DNA of 64,000 bases. Source: Mytilus galloprovincialis. Taxonomy: Eukaryota > Mollusca > Bivalvia > Mytilida > Mytilidae. Below are positions 23,026 to 35,795 of this stretch, in pieces. The DNA is taken from contig NC_134839.1 of assembly GCF_965363235.1 (NCBI RefSeq), forward strand, positions 95,685,743-95,749,742, given 5' to 3'. The first letter of the stretch is position 1; each line of letters starts with the position of its first letter. The notes beneath the pieces were generated by a model. That model had not been told where the DNA came from, did not search any database, and saw only the letters and a program-made list of their open reading frames with translations. A program made the translations under genes and the position numbers.

Positions 23026-23850
23026 CTCTATTTTTGGAGGTTTTATTAAATATGTTTAAATACTATATACGTTTAAAAAAATCTGATGATTTATTATTAA
23101 AAGAGGCTTTCAACCTCTCAAAATTTCTACATGATGAGCAGAAAAAGAGCTGGTATACCAGTATTCAAACTTTATTCAAATACTTTAGCATCAATGAAAA
23201 TTATGCACTTAATTTAAAGACGAAGTTATAAAAAATTATTTATGCAAAAAGATGCAATCAAAATATGATTTAATATGGCAAACTGAACTTAATAATGATT
23301 TCGGAGGCAATAAACTATATGGTAACAATCTTAGAACTTATAGACTTTTTAAAAGCAGATTTTGTTTAGAAAATTACCTTTTGCAGGAAAATTTTAGATA
23401 TAGACATTACTTAACGAAATTCCGTATCAGTGCTCACGATTTAGAGATTGAGAGGGGAAGGTACAAAAATCTGACAGTGTCAGAACGTATCTGTAAATTA
23501 TGTGGTACTGAGGTTGAGGATGAAATTCATTTTCTTCTTCAGTGCCACAAACTTTCAAATATTCGCTTCAAATTTTAAATGAAATAAAACAACGGTTTAA
23601 AAATTTTAGTGGTTTAGATATTAAGCACAATTTATTTGGCTAATGTCCTCTGAAGATATTTTCATACTCCAGAAACTCGGAGAACTATTGGAAAATTTAT
23701 CCTCATATAGGAACGTTTCCTTAAATTATATATAGATATAGTAATGCCCAGTGACGCCCCTTTTTTAACCTAGTTATATTATTAAACACTGTGCTTGTTG
23801 TATTCTTCTACTTGTCTTAATAAATATTATTATTATTTTTTTTTTTATAT
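23026..23850 (+). mobile_element. 5'-truncated LINE (non-LTR retrotransposon) tail
   Basis: Open stretches 23034-23231 and 23252-23578 encode the end of a LINE reverse-transcriptase protein. The C-terminal cysteine/histidine motif CKLCGTEVEDEIHFLLQC (about residues 85-102 of the second frame) is typical of CR1/Jockey-like non-LTR elements. The tail continues in another frame (FSGLDIKHNLFG) and ends in a TAATAAATATTATTATT run. The front of the element is missing, as usual for LINE insertions, and there is at least one stop and one frameshift. Confidence 0.75.
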
Positions 23851-23940
23851 ATATATAACATTGTGTCTTAATCATATTGAATCACTTGTAATCATTTGTA
23901 TGTAATTAATGAATCACTTGTAATCATTTGTATGTAATTA

Positions 23941-24000
23941 ATGTTGATTGTTCTGCTCCTTGTGGGCGCTTTGATTAGCAATAAAATAAATTTGAATTTA
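23941..24000 (+). repeat. Possible second LINE 3' end
   Basis: The run GTTCTGCTCCTTGTGGGCGC followed by TTTGATTAGCAATAAAATAA resembles LINE 3' termini. It is short and unconfirmed. Confidence 0.3.
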
Positions 24001-24369
24001 TTTATAGTTAATGATTTAACACAGAACAAAGCTTGCGTATGTAAAAATTTAAAAGTTGCTTCAGTTATTGGTTTAACGTGCATAAAAAAAAGTTATTATC
24101 TTTCTGTCGGTTACATCACATATTTCTTCGTGATATAATACTGCCGTCAATTATTCTAAAAAAATACCTACTTTTGCACTCAATTCAAAATTACTGAAAT
24201 TTTTGTGTCATGGTTTGGTTCATTTGTGTCATGGTTTAGTTCATGTTCGACATAGTTCAGTTATGTAATTCTTGTCGTGTATAATGAAGAGTTACTATCA
24301 AAATTGACAAAAATTGTTTCATTTGAAACACAAAAGGGCATAAGAACGCACATACAATGTAGTAATATG

Positions 24370-24700
24370 TTATAAGTAGATGCAATATGATTGCCAATGA
24401 GACAACTATTCACCTAAGATCAAATGACGTAGATGTTAGCAACTACATGTATATGTCATCAAGAGGCCTTCAACATTCATCAATGACCAAAACCATACTT
24501 CTTAGCAAGTTATAAAAGGCTGCGACAAAATTCAATGGATAGGAATTTCAATAACCACCAGCCTAATTTCTGTTCAAAACAAAGAGCAAAATATGATATA
24601 CAGTTACAAACGATATTCACGGCATTACAGACACTTAACTTGAGACAGTATATACAAAACATTGCGGAGTTAAACATGTTTGCGGGCTCCCCAACCTTTT
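24370..24700 (+). repeat. Mussel repeat family A copy
   Basis: It runs from GTAGATGCAATATGATTGCC, ATGAGACAACTATTCACC, AGAGGCCTTCAACATTCATC and AGTTATAAAAGGCTGCGACA to GCGGGCTCCCCAACC. The block order matches the 11.5 kb copies. Confidence 0.65.
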
Positions 24701-24759
24701 CTTCGCCTCAATCAAGGCAGACATGTAAGATTTACCAGATCGGTTTTCAACAATAAAAT

Positions 24760-25915
24760 CAAGTTGATTTAATGGGACCTAGTTTCAAACCAATAACAAA
24801 TTATAAAAAATCATGATTCCAAGATAGCTTCCCGGTTTTTAATTTCAGGAAGGAATTCTGCTGCCAATATTGTGAGCTGTACAATTAAAACATATTTTCA
24901 ATTCTAGAACACACCATACTAAATCATTACATAGAGTTAAATATTTGAAAGAATTGAGTGATACTATACACGATGCATTTATACAATATTACTGCCATTG
25001 TATGATAAAGTGCGAATCCAGTGAGTTCATTTTCACTGTTATATGCGAGTATGTCTATTGCAGATAATAGGATGACGGGAAAACTGCGTTTGTTTACTTT
25101 TTGAAAGTACGAAATAAGTGATTTAAATGTATGTTTTAACACAATTAAATAAGAATATAACTTTCTAATGTATAATCGCAAGATTAAAGTCCAAAAAAGT
25201 GTAATTAACTATTATAGTTGCGATGAATTATCACTGAAAGTGCAATCATTTTTGATGTGGAATTTTTGCAGGTGCGATGAATTTTCATTATTATTATAAA
25301 TATGATAATTCGACATGCAACAACTGAAAATAGTCTTAAAAATTACTTAATACTGATGATATTTAAAAAGCAAGCTGGTCGTAGATGATCACTTGAATAT
25401 ACACGTATATAACCTACTTATGGTTGATTTCGGACATTGTGAACTGTTCATCGATATTTTTCTGTACTCAATTTTTTTTTCGTCATAGTTCGTAAGTAAA
25501 ACATCGAGAACATATAGTTATGAAAAATTCAAACATATATCAAAGTGACTCGATTGTTGCTCGAGCTTTCTTTACTGTATATTAAAATTATATAAAATGG
25601 CATTACAAATAAAATTATGCAGTCATCCAGACGTCAAATGTATTTAGCAATTGTTTGTGCGAGACTAAAACGTGTTCACTCATCAATCAAATGAAGATCT
25701 TTATGTGACTTCTTTTTGATTTTCATAGATGGATCATGCATCCATTAGAGCTATTTCCATAATGCTTGTAGTTAAGCGGTTTTGATGGCTTGTTTGTTTT
25801 AGTATAAATGTGTGCTCTATCTCAATAACAATGCCTAAGCAAACATGAACACAAACCAAGAAAGCAAGTCTTAAGTATGTGCTGTATATTTAGACCGAAA
25901 TCGTAAACTGTTTTT
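24760..25915. other. Intergenic DNA, no gene seen
   Basis: GCGATGAATT-type blocks at 25220-25330 are echoed in inverse form (ATGAATCGC) at 26690-26730, hinting at the two sides of an old element. The evidence is too weak to call one. Confidence 0.3.
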
Positions 25916-25917
25916 CC

Positions 25918-26278
25918 GGTATCAATCATTTGATTTTCGGGGGGGGGGGGGGGGGGGGGATTTGAGTTACTTGTAATGACACATTAGTTTATATAATTGG
26001 AAAAAGAACTATATTAATATATTATTGACGGAAATGAGTATAGTATAATTTCAAAATTTTCCTAGGGGCGGGGGGAGGACCCAAACCCTCCTAGCAGGTT
26101 CGGATCACTACGTGAAAAAAATATTTGTTTTTGATTGGCCCTGGTCAAAATTACAAGTTACTTTGCCTGGAAAAAATTACAGGTTATTTTGCATGGAAAA
26201 AAATTAGAAGTAACTTTGGCTCATTGTAAAAAAAATCCAAAGCCCCCCGCCCCCATCAGAAAATCAAATGGTTGCTAC
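25918..26278. mobile_element. Harbinger-like MITE, diverged copy
   Basis: Left ATCATTTGATTTTCGGGGGG and right CAGAAAATCAAATGGTTGC are inverted ends matching the better copy at 49301-49587. It contains a long G run at 25939-25960. Confidence 0.6.
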
Positions 26279-26401
26279 TTTAGCTGTCCAAGATATATGT
26301 ATACAATGATGGTGTGTTATAGGAAAGGATATATTTAATCTTTCATATAGATCTGGGTCTGAACAAATTATCAGAGAATACAGAATTGACAATATAAAAA
26401 A

Positions 26402-26505
26402 GAAGATGTGGTGTGATTGCCAATAAGACACCTCTCCACACGAGACCAAAATGACACAGAAATTAACAACTATAGGAAACCGTACGGTCTTCAACAATGA
26501 GCAAT
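26402..26505 (+). repeat. Mussel repeat family A, truncated
   Basis: It runs from AGATGTGGTGTGATTGCCAA to GGTCTTCAACAATGAGCAAT; the 3' part is absent. Confidence 0.65.
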
Positions 26506-27171
26506 AAATGCCATTTTTACGGCATTTATTGATATATTACCTCAGACTTTCACTCACAAAGTATAAATCCTTCTGACTTCATAAATTATGTTAGAGAGTC
26601 GGCTAAGTTACGACTTTATATGATGAAAATTATTAAAAATTCTTCTGTGAAAATGCATCGCATATACAACAGTAATGAATCGCTCTACAGTGAAAATGAT
26701 TATTCAACAGTAAACATGAATCGCATCACAAAAACAACAAAGTGCAATTTGATTCAATATGATTATCAACAAGCTGAACATCAAACCCTGTTTTAAGTTA
26801 TACTACAATATTAATAATGTTAAAAGGTATATTTTTCTACAAACGAAACTTGACTGCTACTTTTAAAACTCTTTTACGCTCTGTTCGTTACCTATTCTTA
26901 ATATTTATCTATCTGTGTATCAATTTACACCTGGATGGCTGTAGGGTCCGCATCAAATACATTTATCAAGAATTTATCAAAACAGTACATATTGTTGATT
27001 ATTTCTTATTTTATTCAAAAATCGTGAATTTGTCGTTTTTTTATTATCATCCTACATAAGAAATTCATCACGGATACAGTGAAAATGGCATTTCAGGATT
27101 CGCACATAACATACACTGATTAAAAAGATTTTTATTGATAACAATTGATAAACTTGAACGTTATGTCGGCT

Positions 27172-27313
27172 TATGGTGACTTGAGTAACACCGGTATCAC
27201 TTAGATTACAATTCTACCTTGCCAGGTAAGTTTGTATTTAGCCTATAAAATACTTATTTAGCCTTGAGAATTGAAAGGTCAGTTTATCCCATTCATACAA
27301 TAGAAGTTGATAC
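27172..27313 (+). repeat. 142 bp repeat, inverted partner of 39935-40083
   Basis: TTATGGTGACTTGAGTAACA through TTCATACAATAGAAGTT is nearly identical to the reverse complement of 39935-40083. It contains a splice-donor-like CAGGTAAGT. Confidence 0.75.
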
Positions 27314-27620
27314 ATTTGGCTTCATGCCATTTACCGTGTCCAAAATTAAGGTTACTTTATTGTTATTGTGATATTGTTAAAGTACAACAGAACCCTATAT
27401 TCTGACCAATACTTAAGAGGCAATGTCAGAGAGCACCAGGCAGGACTGTTCAACTAAAAAAAATTAATTTGGTCAAACATGTATTTTACCCTTTCAGTAT
27501 AACATACTGACTGGGAATATATAATTTTTTTTTCAATTTTTTGTGAATATGACATTTTTTTAATGAAATTCAATATAAGCCCTCAAACGGCAAATTTTCA
27601 TTGAAATGTATGGGGAAAAA

Positions 27621-28790
27621 GCCAGTTTCTAACCGTTTTCAATGATCCATCATCGGAGAAAAACAACACTTATGACTAAACTACCTATATGGAAGTCTAG
27701 TACTATGTTGGTGTAAAAAATAATAAAAATAAAATTTTTGGTATCTTTTTGATTTTTTTCAAAAAATAAGGTAAAAAAATGCTAAAATAAGGAAAATTGA
27801 GAATATTGAAAAAAGCCAGTTTCTAACCGTTTTCAATTATCCATCATCGGAGAAAAACAACAATTATGACTAAACTACCTATATGGAAGTCTAGTACTAT
27901 GTTGGTGTAAAAAATAATAAAAATAAAATTTTTGGTATCTTTTTGATTTTTTTCAAAAAATAAGGTAAAAAAATGCTAAAATAAGGAAAATTGAGAATAT
28001 TGAGAAAAGCCAGTTTCTAACCGTTTTCAATTATCCATCATCGGAGAAAAACAACACTTATGACTAAACTACCTATATGGAAGTCTAGTACTATGTTGGT
28101 GTAAAAAATAATAAAAATAAAATTTTTGGTATCTTTTTGATTTTTTTCAAAAAATAAGGTAAAAAATGCTAAAATAAAGAAAATTGAGAATAATGAGAAA
28201 AGCCAGTTTCTAACCGTTTTCAATTATATTCATCATCGGAGATAAACAACACTTATGACTAAACTACCTATATGGAAGTCTAGTACTATGTTGGTGTAAA
28301 AAATAATAAAAATAAAATTTTTGGTATCATTTTGATTTTTTTTTTTAAATAAGGTAAAAAAAATGCTAAAATAAGGAAATTGAGAAAATTGAGAAAAGCC
28401 AGTTTCCAACCGTTTTCAATTATTCATCACCAGAGGAAAACACCACTTATTACTTAACTACCTATATGGAAGTCTAGTACTATGTTGGTGTAAAACATAT
28501 AATGGAAATAAAACTTTTGGTATCTTTAAAAAAAAAAAAAAAAAAAAAATAAGGTAAAAAAATGCAAAAATAGAGAAAATTGTAAAATTTGAGAAAAGCC
28601 AGTTTCTAACCGTTTTCAATTATATATCACCAGAGGAAAACAACTCTTATGACTAAACTACTGACATGGAAGTCAAGTAAATATGTTGGTTAAAAAAAAT
28701 GAAAATACAATTTTTGGTATCTTTTTTACTCTTTTTCAAACAAGTCAGTAAAAAAATACAAAAAATAGAGAAAATTGTAAAATTGAGAAA
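27621..28790. repeat. Six-unit tandem array, ~194 bp period
   Basis: GCCAGTTTCTAACCGTTTTC recurs (with small changes) at 27621, 27815, 28009, 28202, 28398 and 28598. The first four units are nearly identical and the last two more diverged. No coding frame persists. Confidence 0.9.
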
Positions 28791-28899
28791 ATTATGTTTT
28801 GGCAAACCAAAATGGTATTACATCGATTAAGTTGCAAAATACCATAAACTTTTGCATCTTTATTGTATTTATCATGTTTAAGTGAAAGTTTTTGATGAA

Positions 28900-29340
28900 A
28901 AAAATTAAAGAAAAAAAGTTGTAGTCTTGTCACCACTTTGTTCATTTGGTTGCCATAGCAACCATAAAATGTACAATATACATTTCCTGTCCTTTTTTAT
29001 ACAAATTTTCACCATGAAAGTACTTAGTTGGAAGATGCAAGAAAATTCTCATTGAATTGGCATGTAGACCATAAGTCAATGCCACAGATACCTACAATCT
29101 AACCTTCCTTTTGGGGTATTGAACCTTCTTACTAAATTTCATAGAAATCCATTCATTAAAACTAAAGTTATTGTCCGGAAACCAATGTGTCTTCAGACAA
29201 CAACGATGACGACATAATACCATTATAAGATCCCAAAAATTGTTTGCCGTGGTATCAAAACTGATTAGATCCTCATTTGTTAACCTATATATTCTGAACT
29301 CCCAACTGGCATGACCATCATGACCATAGATCTTGTCCAT
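28900..29340 (-). repeat. 5' core of a tandem-array element (family of 53985)
   Basis: On the minus strand, TTATGTCGTCATCG, ACAATAACTTTAGTTTTAAT, TTTCTATGAAATTTAG and CCCAAAAGGAAGGTTAGATT match the order of blocks at 54040-54170. It likely forms one element with the adjacent array at 27621-28790. Confidence 0.6.
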
Positions 29341-29567
29341 TTAATTTTTTTTTTGGGGGGAAGGGAGGATTTCAAATCATTTTTCCAAGGTCAACTTTAG
29401 TTAGAGGACGGACACCACATGAATACATTAGTACATGCACATATATACTTGATAGTGACAAAATCTACAAATAAGCATGCTCTTGGTTTTTGCAAAATCA
29501 AATATGATGTGCAGAGTGGTTATTTCTTTATTGACGGCTGTACCTTACTATAAACTTTTACATTGTA

Positions 29568-29617
29568 TGGTCTCTTAATGGAGAGTTGTCTCATTACAAT
29601 TATACTACATCTTCTGA
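29568..29617 (-). repeat. Mussel repeat family A, end fragment
   Basis: TGGAGAGTTGTCTCATTACA followed by ATTATACTACATCTTC is the family A start on the minus strand. Confidence 0.5.
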
Positions 29618-29839
29618 TTTTTATTTGGTTCCATAGCAGTTTCTTTGGAAATAGAAGCTTTGTTTATCTTCATCACTTGATTTGTATAAAAGTCAGAATA
29701 AGACAACAGAGAATTATTCCCATACCTCACAATGATAATGGCGTAAAGAAAATTGTGATAGTTACATGTAGCCGTGAAATTGGCAATCATATCAAATCTC
29801 CTTTGTTAATAAGTAGGATAACTTGGCCTGATTAAATGT

Positions 29840-30640
29840 GACATATACTTAGCTACAGTGTTAACATAACAATTAGTTTATCCTGTTGATTCAATCATTA
29901 AATTTTGATCAAGATTCAAATGCATGTACTGCACAAAACAAAAAATAACAAGGGCATACCACAATGATACTTATATAAAAGTTTAACCTTTTTTGGTGCA
30001 CATATTTCTAAATAGCACAGAAATATTAACACAATTATTTTGAAAAATACAACTTTTGACTTTTTTTTCCTTTAACAGATTTGTTTTAATATACATTGAT
30101 CCCATTTTCTGTTACTCTGTAATAATTTGTTTAATCAAGTTCAACACATATACATCTTTTTTAAATTCATATACATGATATAAACCCTTGCTTAACATAA
30201 ATGACATATATAAATGTTTGCCTATAAACACATGAAACATAATAAATATCTAAATAGTTTCAGAAAAAAATGAAATATTCTTTTAGACATCCAGTAATAT
30301 TTTAAAAGATAAATTTCCATAAACAATAAAGTTGATAGTCTTAAAATTGTCCTCTATCAAAATTGTCATTTTCAACATTGAGGTCTCTCATTTACTGAAG
30401 AAACTGCTGAAATATTACAAAAAGTCAAACATATACATAAAAAACTTTAAAAGGTATTCAAATGTTCTGTTGGTCACTTTGATGGTCCCAAAACTGGTTA
30501 CAGTTTCATGTGTGTTTTTCTTTTAGCTCAGTCACCTGAAAAAAATAAAGGAACAGTCAAGCTATACATTTATACATCAGTTTTTTGCTTGAAAATGTTT
30601 TAAATTAATTATATCAAATAAGATGAATTTGAATATTATA
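29840..30640. other. AT-rich DNA, nothing recognised
   Basis: No exon, repeat or structure that I could support. Confidence 0.4.
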
Positions 30641-31096
30641 TGGGGACGAAGTTCCCAATAACAGTAGAAAAATCAATAAAAAAAAAAAAAAAAAAATCGG
30701 GAAAATTTTCCCGAAATTTTCATTGTACTAATGAACTCAAAATCGTTCAATTTTTTTGATGTCATGTTTTGAATTCCCGCATCTGCGCAGAAATCTACAA
30801 TGTACTTCCTTTTTCCGGTCTCGTTTGTATGAAACTTTGAGTAAAATATATATTTATCAATCTAGTATAAAATAGGAAGGAACGCAATACCAATTTCATT
30901 TTTAATAATTCCTTGATATGAAAAAACGTTACCTGATGATAGCGTTTCTGTGTTTACATTGCATATGACGTCATAACTTAAATAACTAAAATCCCTAACA
31001 ACAGAACCAAAATCGGAAACGTTACGGTATTTCTGTTTCTTTTTTTTAACAAATATTTAAGTTACAAAAAAATAATTCATACAGACTTCGTCCCCA
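30641..31096. mobile_element. TIR element with GGGGACGAAGT ends
   Basis: TGGGGACGAAGT at the left and ACTTCGTCCCCA at the right are inverted. It has a poly(A)-like run, a self-complementary CGGGAAAATTTTCCCG (30698-30713) and a TGACGTCA at 30966. 456 bp, no ORF. Confidence 0.65.
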
Positions 31097-31121
31097 TTTA
31101 CAGGTAATGCCTGCCTCATAT

Positions 31122-31890
31122 TATTTATCCCCGGCTTAGTATATATCTAGGATTTTGATTGGTTAACGCACGTCGTTACAAAACCCATAGCCCCTGGGTG
31201 TTGCTAACCCATATCCCCGGACGTTGATAACCATTGTCCCGGGGAACTTCACGCAAGTTTTCCTTAGTTCCATGATCGCTCCTTGTGAAATATTGAATTC
31301 TGAAGATTATCCATGATGTTTGTAATTAAATATTTAATTCATTAACGAGTTTTTCCTATTATGTCAATCATTTACACTCATTTTATTAAATGCATCACTT
31401 GACTGCCACATTTTCAAGGAATTGGACTACTGACCTAGCTATGCAAATGACCCACGTTGACGTCACACCATCTATGGTGTAACGCTCACAACATTGAGCG
31501 CCAAATTTGACTCAATCCAGTTTCTCTGTCTCTGATCCGTATTAAAAACGTCTTATATTTGACTTCCTGTAGGGTTCTACCAAAGGTAGTACCCTACACC
31601 CCGTAAAAAATATGTCAAATTTCCAAATTTCAATAAAACTTTTTAAGATAATGAAAAAAACGTTGTTTTCGCGTTACACTTTGTACCCGAATTTCCATAA
31701 AACTCGCCCGATTCGGACTATGACCGGGGATAAATTCGTTATCTACGTTCATATCCGTAGATATGGATATGAACGTAGATAACTTATATTATTTCTTATG
31801 CAGCAAAAATACTGCAATCTGATTGGTTAATTACCCCGGTGTAAATAACACCCCACCCTGGTTCACCCTGGGATAAATAAAATTTTGCCA
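31122..31890. repeat. Composite palindromic repeat
   Basis: ATTTATCCCCGG (31123) faces CCGGGGATAAAT (31723). A related CCTGGGATAAATAAA lies at 31867. Both sides carry ATTGGTTAA (31151, 31821). A TGACGTCA lies at 31458. It looks like nested non-autonomous elements. Confidence 0.5.
31738..31783. repeat. 18 bp-arm hairpin
   Basis: GTTATCTACGTTCATATC and GATATGAACGTAGATAAC are exact inverses around a 10 nt loop. Confidence 0.85.
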
Positions 31891-32176
31891 AAAATTTCAG
31901 AATTTTTTTTTTTTTTTGGCCAAGAAAAAAAATAAAAAATAATCAAAATAAAATTCCAAAAATTTTAAAAAATATTTAAAAAATTTTTTTTCCGGAAAAC
32001 TCAAAGAACACAAAATTTTTCTGATTTTTTCCAAAAATTAAGTAAAAAGTATTTTACAATGCGCAGCAACATGGACATTGAAAAAACATTACACTGTAAA
32101 TTTTTCATTACCATTTTTTCAATTTTACATCCTGGTTTCAAAATGAGTAAAGGAAATGTTCATAAGAAATAAATTC

Positions 32177-32258
32177 GTTATCTTGGTGTAATCAGGGGTG
32201 TACGGAATTTTACACCGTTGTTGAAAATTCTGTACACCCCTGATTACACCAAGATAAC
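32177..32258. repeat. ~30 bp-arm hairpin (MITE-like)
   Basis: The left arm starts GTTATCTTGGTGTAATCAGG and the right arm ends CCTGATTACACCAAGATAAC. Both this and the 31738 hairpin follow ATAAATTC, suggesting related insertions. Confidence 0.85.
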
Positions 32259-32289
32259 TAATAGTATTCAAGTACACATATTTGAAGTT

Positions 32290-35200
32290 TAATATAATTT
32301 TTTAGAGGATTTCACATTCAGGACTTCATATATTATTTAAACAATGCAAATATTGTCAAATACAAACAGATTATGTCTTCAAAAAACAAATTAGTATTGA
32401 TTAAATTATGTAAATTCATAAAGATTATTAACACAGGTGTATGTGCTCCTGGCTAAAATGGACTTCATATATTGTCTTAGCAACTATTTTGTTTGTTCTG
32501 TACATGTCTTGTTGTAAATATTGTACATAATTGCATGTCTTCTCTATACCTATGTATATGGTTTATTGAGAATAAAAATATATAAGTATATACATTTGTA
32601 GTGGGAGATTAAAACCCTTCTTGCATATCTGGAGTACATGGTCTCATTAATTTTTGTCTGTGTGTTATCTGTGTTTTAATTTTTTCTTAAATTAAGGTGA
32701 CACTGGTCATCTAATAATGTTTAACAGTTCAATTGTTATGCCTTTTAATTCTGATTTACATTATGTATGTACTGATGTAATGTCTGGTATATATACTGGA
32801 TTTAAGATTCCACATACTTTATCTTATATGGTACTTTATCTAAATAAAGATAAACATGTAAAAAATGTACTTTAAGAGATACTGGTACTCACTTTTGAAT
32901 TTTCATATAAATGCAGTAGGTTAACTTCAAAATCAAGTTGATCCATTTCTCTAATTAAAGGCTCCTCTACATGTCAGTCTGTCATCTGATGTATCTTTTA
33001 TCTGTTTAAAGAAATAGCAGATTATAAGGTGATCAATTATTCTTAGAATTGAATTTGGAAAATTGTATTTAATATTAAATTAGTTATTTTCTTATCTTAA
33101 GAACCGGTGGAAAATATATAATGATCTGTTAGCATCTTACTACATTAAAACATAGAAAACTTATTCAACCTTTCAAAGTTACAAGACTTTTTTGTATGAT
33201 TAATTCTATTTTTAAATGGACAGGTTAATGTACAAAATGATCTAAATGAACACTTTTGAGCAGAAAGGTAAATTGTGATTTACTTATTACTTTACAAGTT
33301 TACTTGATATATTTGAGTCAAATAAACCTTATATGCTCACCATGATCATATATGTACATGTACAAAAGTACAATGATGTATCTAAATACTAATGACAAGA
33401 TCTCAAAATGAGCTATTTTTTTATTTTTTTTTCAGTTTTAATTTTGTACTAAATGTTAAAAGTTTGAAATCCTTGTATCATGTATATCATATTATGTCTA
33501 GATTTAGTTTCTAGGGACATGAACATGATGAAGGACAATAAACAACAAATTTATGAAACAAAGGTATTGCCATCCCAAAAGATCCCATCTAACATTGTCT
33601 AAATAGTGGATTAAGAATCTAATTATCTTAAGATTTGATATACAAGTTTTATTTTTTTAAATAAATATATATGCAATAACCACTTTACAATATATGTGTC
33701 TTTCATATGTCATAAGGCCATGTAAAATATAGGTACATTGTATATGTAGCAATCAAAATTACAGAAAATTTAAAAAGCAACAATTTTCTCCTGCTTTTTA
33801 ACAAATTAAGCTTACTGTTTACATGTATATCTGACATAAACATATATGACTTATAATCCTGATAACTGTAGGATTGTCTTTTCTTTTATAAATTGTGACT
33901 TGGATGGAGAGTTATATCATTGACACTCATACCACATCTTTTTATACATGTATCTATTCTACATGTATATATACAAATGTATTCATTTGTAGTTGCTTAC
34001 AAGTTACATGTACATGATGTACATTCATTTTGGTACATGTACAAAAAAATGTACATTATGTACATGTACATATTAATGATAAACATGATAAACATAATAA
34101 ATAAGGTGACATGGTCTGTTGTGTATATGGAGGATACATGTAGTTGTACATGTGATTTTCTCATTGGAAATCATCATGATCATACCACATCTTCTTTTTT
34201 TTTGTAACTTTTGAGTCTGATAGTTTTATTTTGTTTTAATTCTATATTATTATCCTATTCAAATAACAAATGAATAATGTTTGAACATGACGAATAAAAT
34301 TGTATAAAATTGCATTCAGCACAGATCATAAATTTGCAGATAATAATTTCACATTGTAACTAAAAATATGGGGGAAAGGGGGGATTTATTGAGATTATTA
34401 AACAGGCCCTCATGATTGTCAGTTGGGAAAAATTGTAATTGGTAAATGAATTCTAGTTTTCAAAATAAAGCAGCATCAAACAACAATGTGTCTAGAAAAT
34501 TCACACAATAATTTGATTTTAATTCAATTTAATAAAGACACTTTGAAAAGTATGTTTAGTAAAATTCATTTAATCTTCTGAATGCTTTGATCTGGGACTT
34601 TTTTTATACTAGTATAATACAAAAATGTAGTCCAAGGTTTGATTGATACCTTTTTGTATCAATTTATCCCAGAAGTAATTTCAAATTTCCATAATTTAAA
34701 CTATTACCTGTTCCATCTGGTATAACTGTCGCAAAGAATTCTTTTATACACTATAACTATCATCTGCTTCAAAGTGATCCGTGAATTTTCAAGATGCCCA
34801 AAATTATGGCATTTAGATCTTTCTTTGCCTTTGGTGTCCATGATATACCATGTACTGTTTTGAGGTGGGAGCAAACTGTATAATTTCCAGCTGAATCATC
34901 AAAACTACTCACGTATGGCTTTAAATTCCTCATATACCACATTTCCAGCAAATAATACAATAATTTCAGTCTTATAAATAATCCTCATTCCCGTACAGAA
35001 TTTGTAACTGCCTAAAGAGTAAAGTTATTAAACCAATGTGTCTAGGAAAAGATCACCCGTACATGTATGCAACAATCTCTTGATGAGGGAAATAAGTTTC
35101 CCAACCCCACAAAGTTATATACTTTTGTTAAATCGTTACAAAATGGTCAATTATGTATTAAAATATACAACAGAAGTTCATTTTACCACACAGCTGATTA

Positions 35201-35790
35201 CAACCTTTATCGGTTTTTAAATTGAAGAGCATCACTTTTGGTATGTCTAAACACCAAAAAGTTGAAAACAAACTGCTGTTTCCCAACAGTTTACTGCATT
35301 AGAACATTTACATATCAACAGATACCAGAGATGTTATTATCATTTCCTGCTGTATTCATGGTCATATTTAAGAATATATATCAATCGTTATATTGTAGGC
35401 TGTTTTTGTTGAGAAATTGATACCCCTATTTCCCTATATAAGCAGTCAAAGTTACTGTAAAATCAAATTCATTTTTTTATACATAATAACCCAATATGAC
35501 TTTTAAAAATGTCATTTACCAACAAAACAAGGTGCATACAATACAAAAACACATTTATCTCAAAAAGGTTGTTGAACAAAATTTCTAAGATCTGCCTGGT
35601 TTTCTCTGGCATTGCGATTGTTCAAAATCTGTTAATGTTGAATTTTTGGGGTTATTTTCGGCCTTTAATTGCACATTTCTTTACATGGTAGAGATATAAA
35701 AAAAAAATATCTGCTTGACTTTATAGAAATAGACTATGCTTGCAGGTTATCTATTACACTGTCTTGTTTTGTTTGCACCAAATTTGACAG
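32290..35790. other. Intergenic DNA with minor repeats
   Basis: Family A end fragments occur at 33899-33945 and 34151-34200. A GTACATGTACA-rich stretch at 33990-34070 is a simple self-complementary repeat. No gene is supported. Confidence 0.4.
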
Positions 35791-35795
35791 ATTAC

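Noticed and set aside
23892-24138. Hydrophobic short frames near 23.9-24.1 kb as small membrane proteins
   Set aside because: They overlap repeat-derived AT-rich DNA, have no upstream exon signals and no recognisable family.
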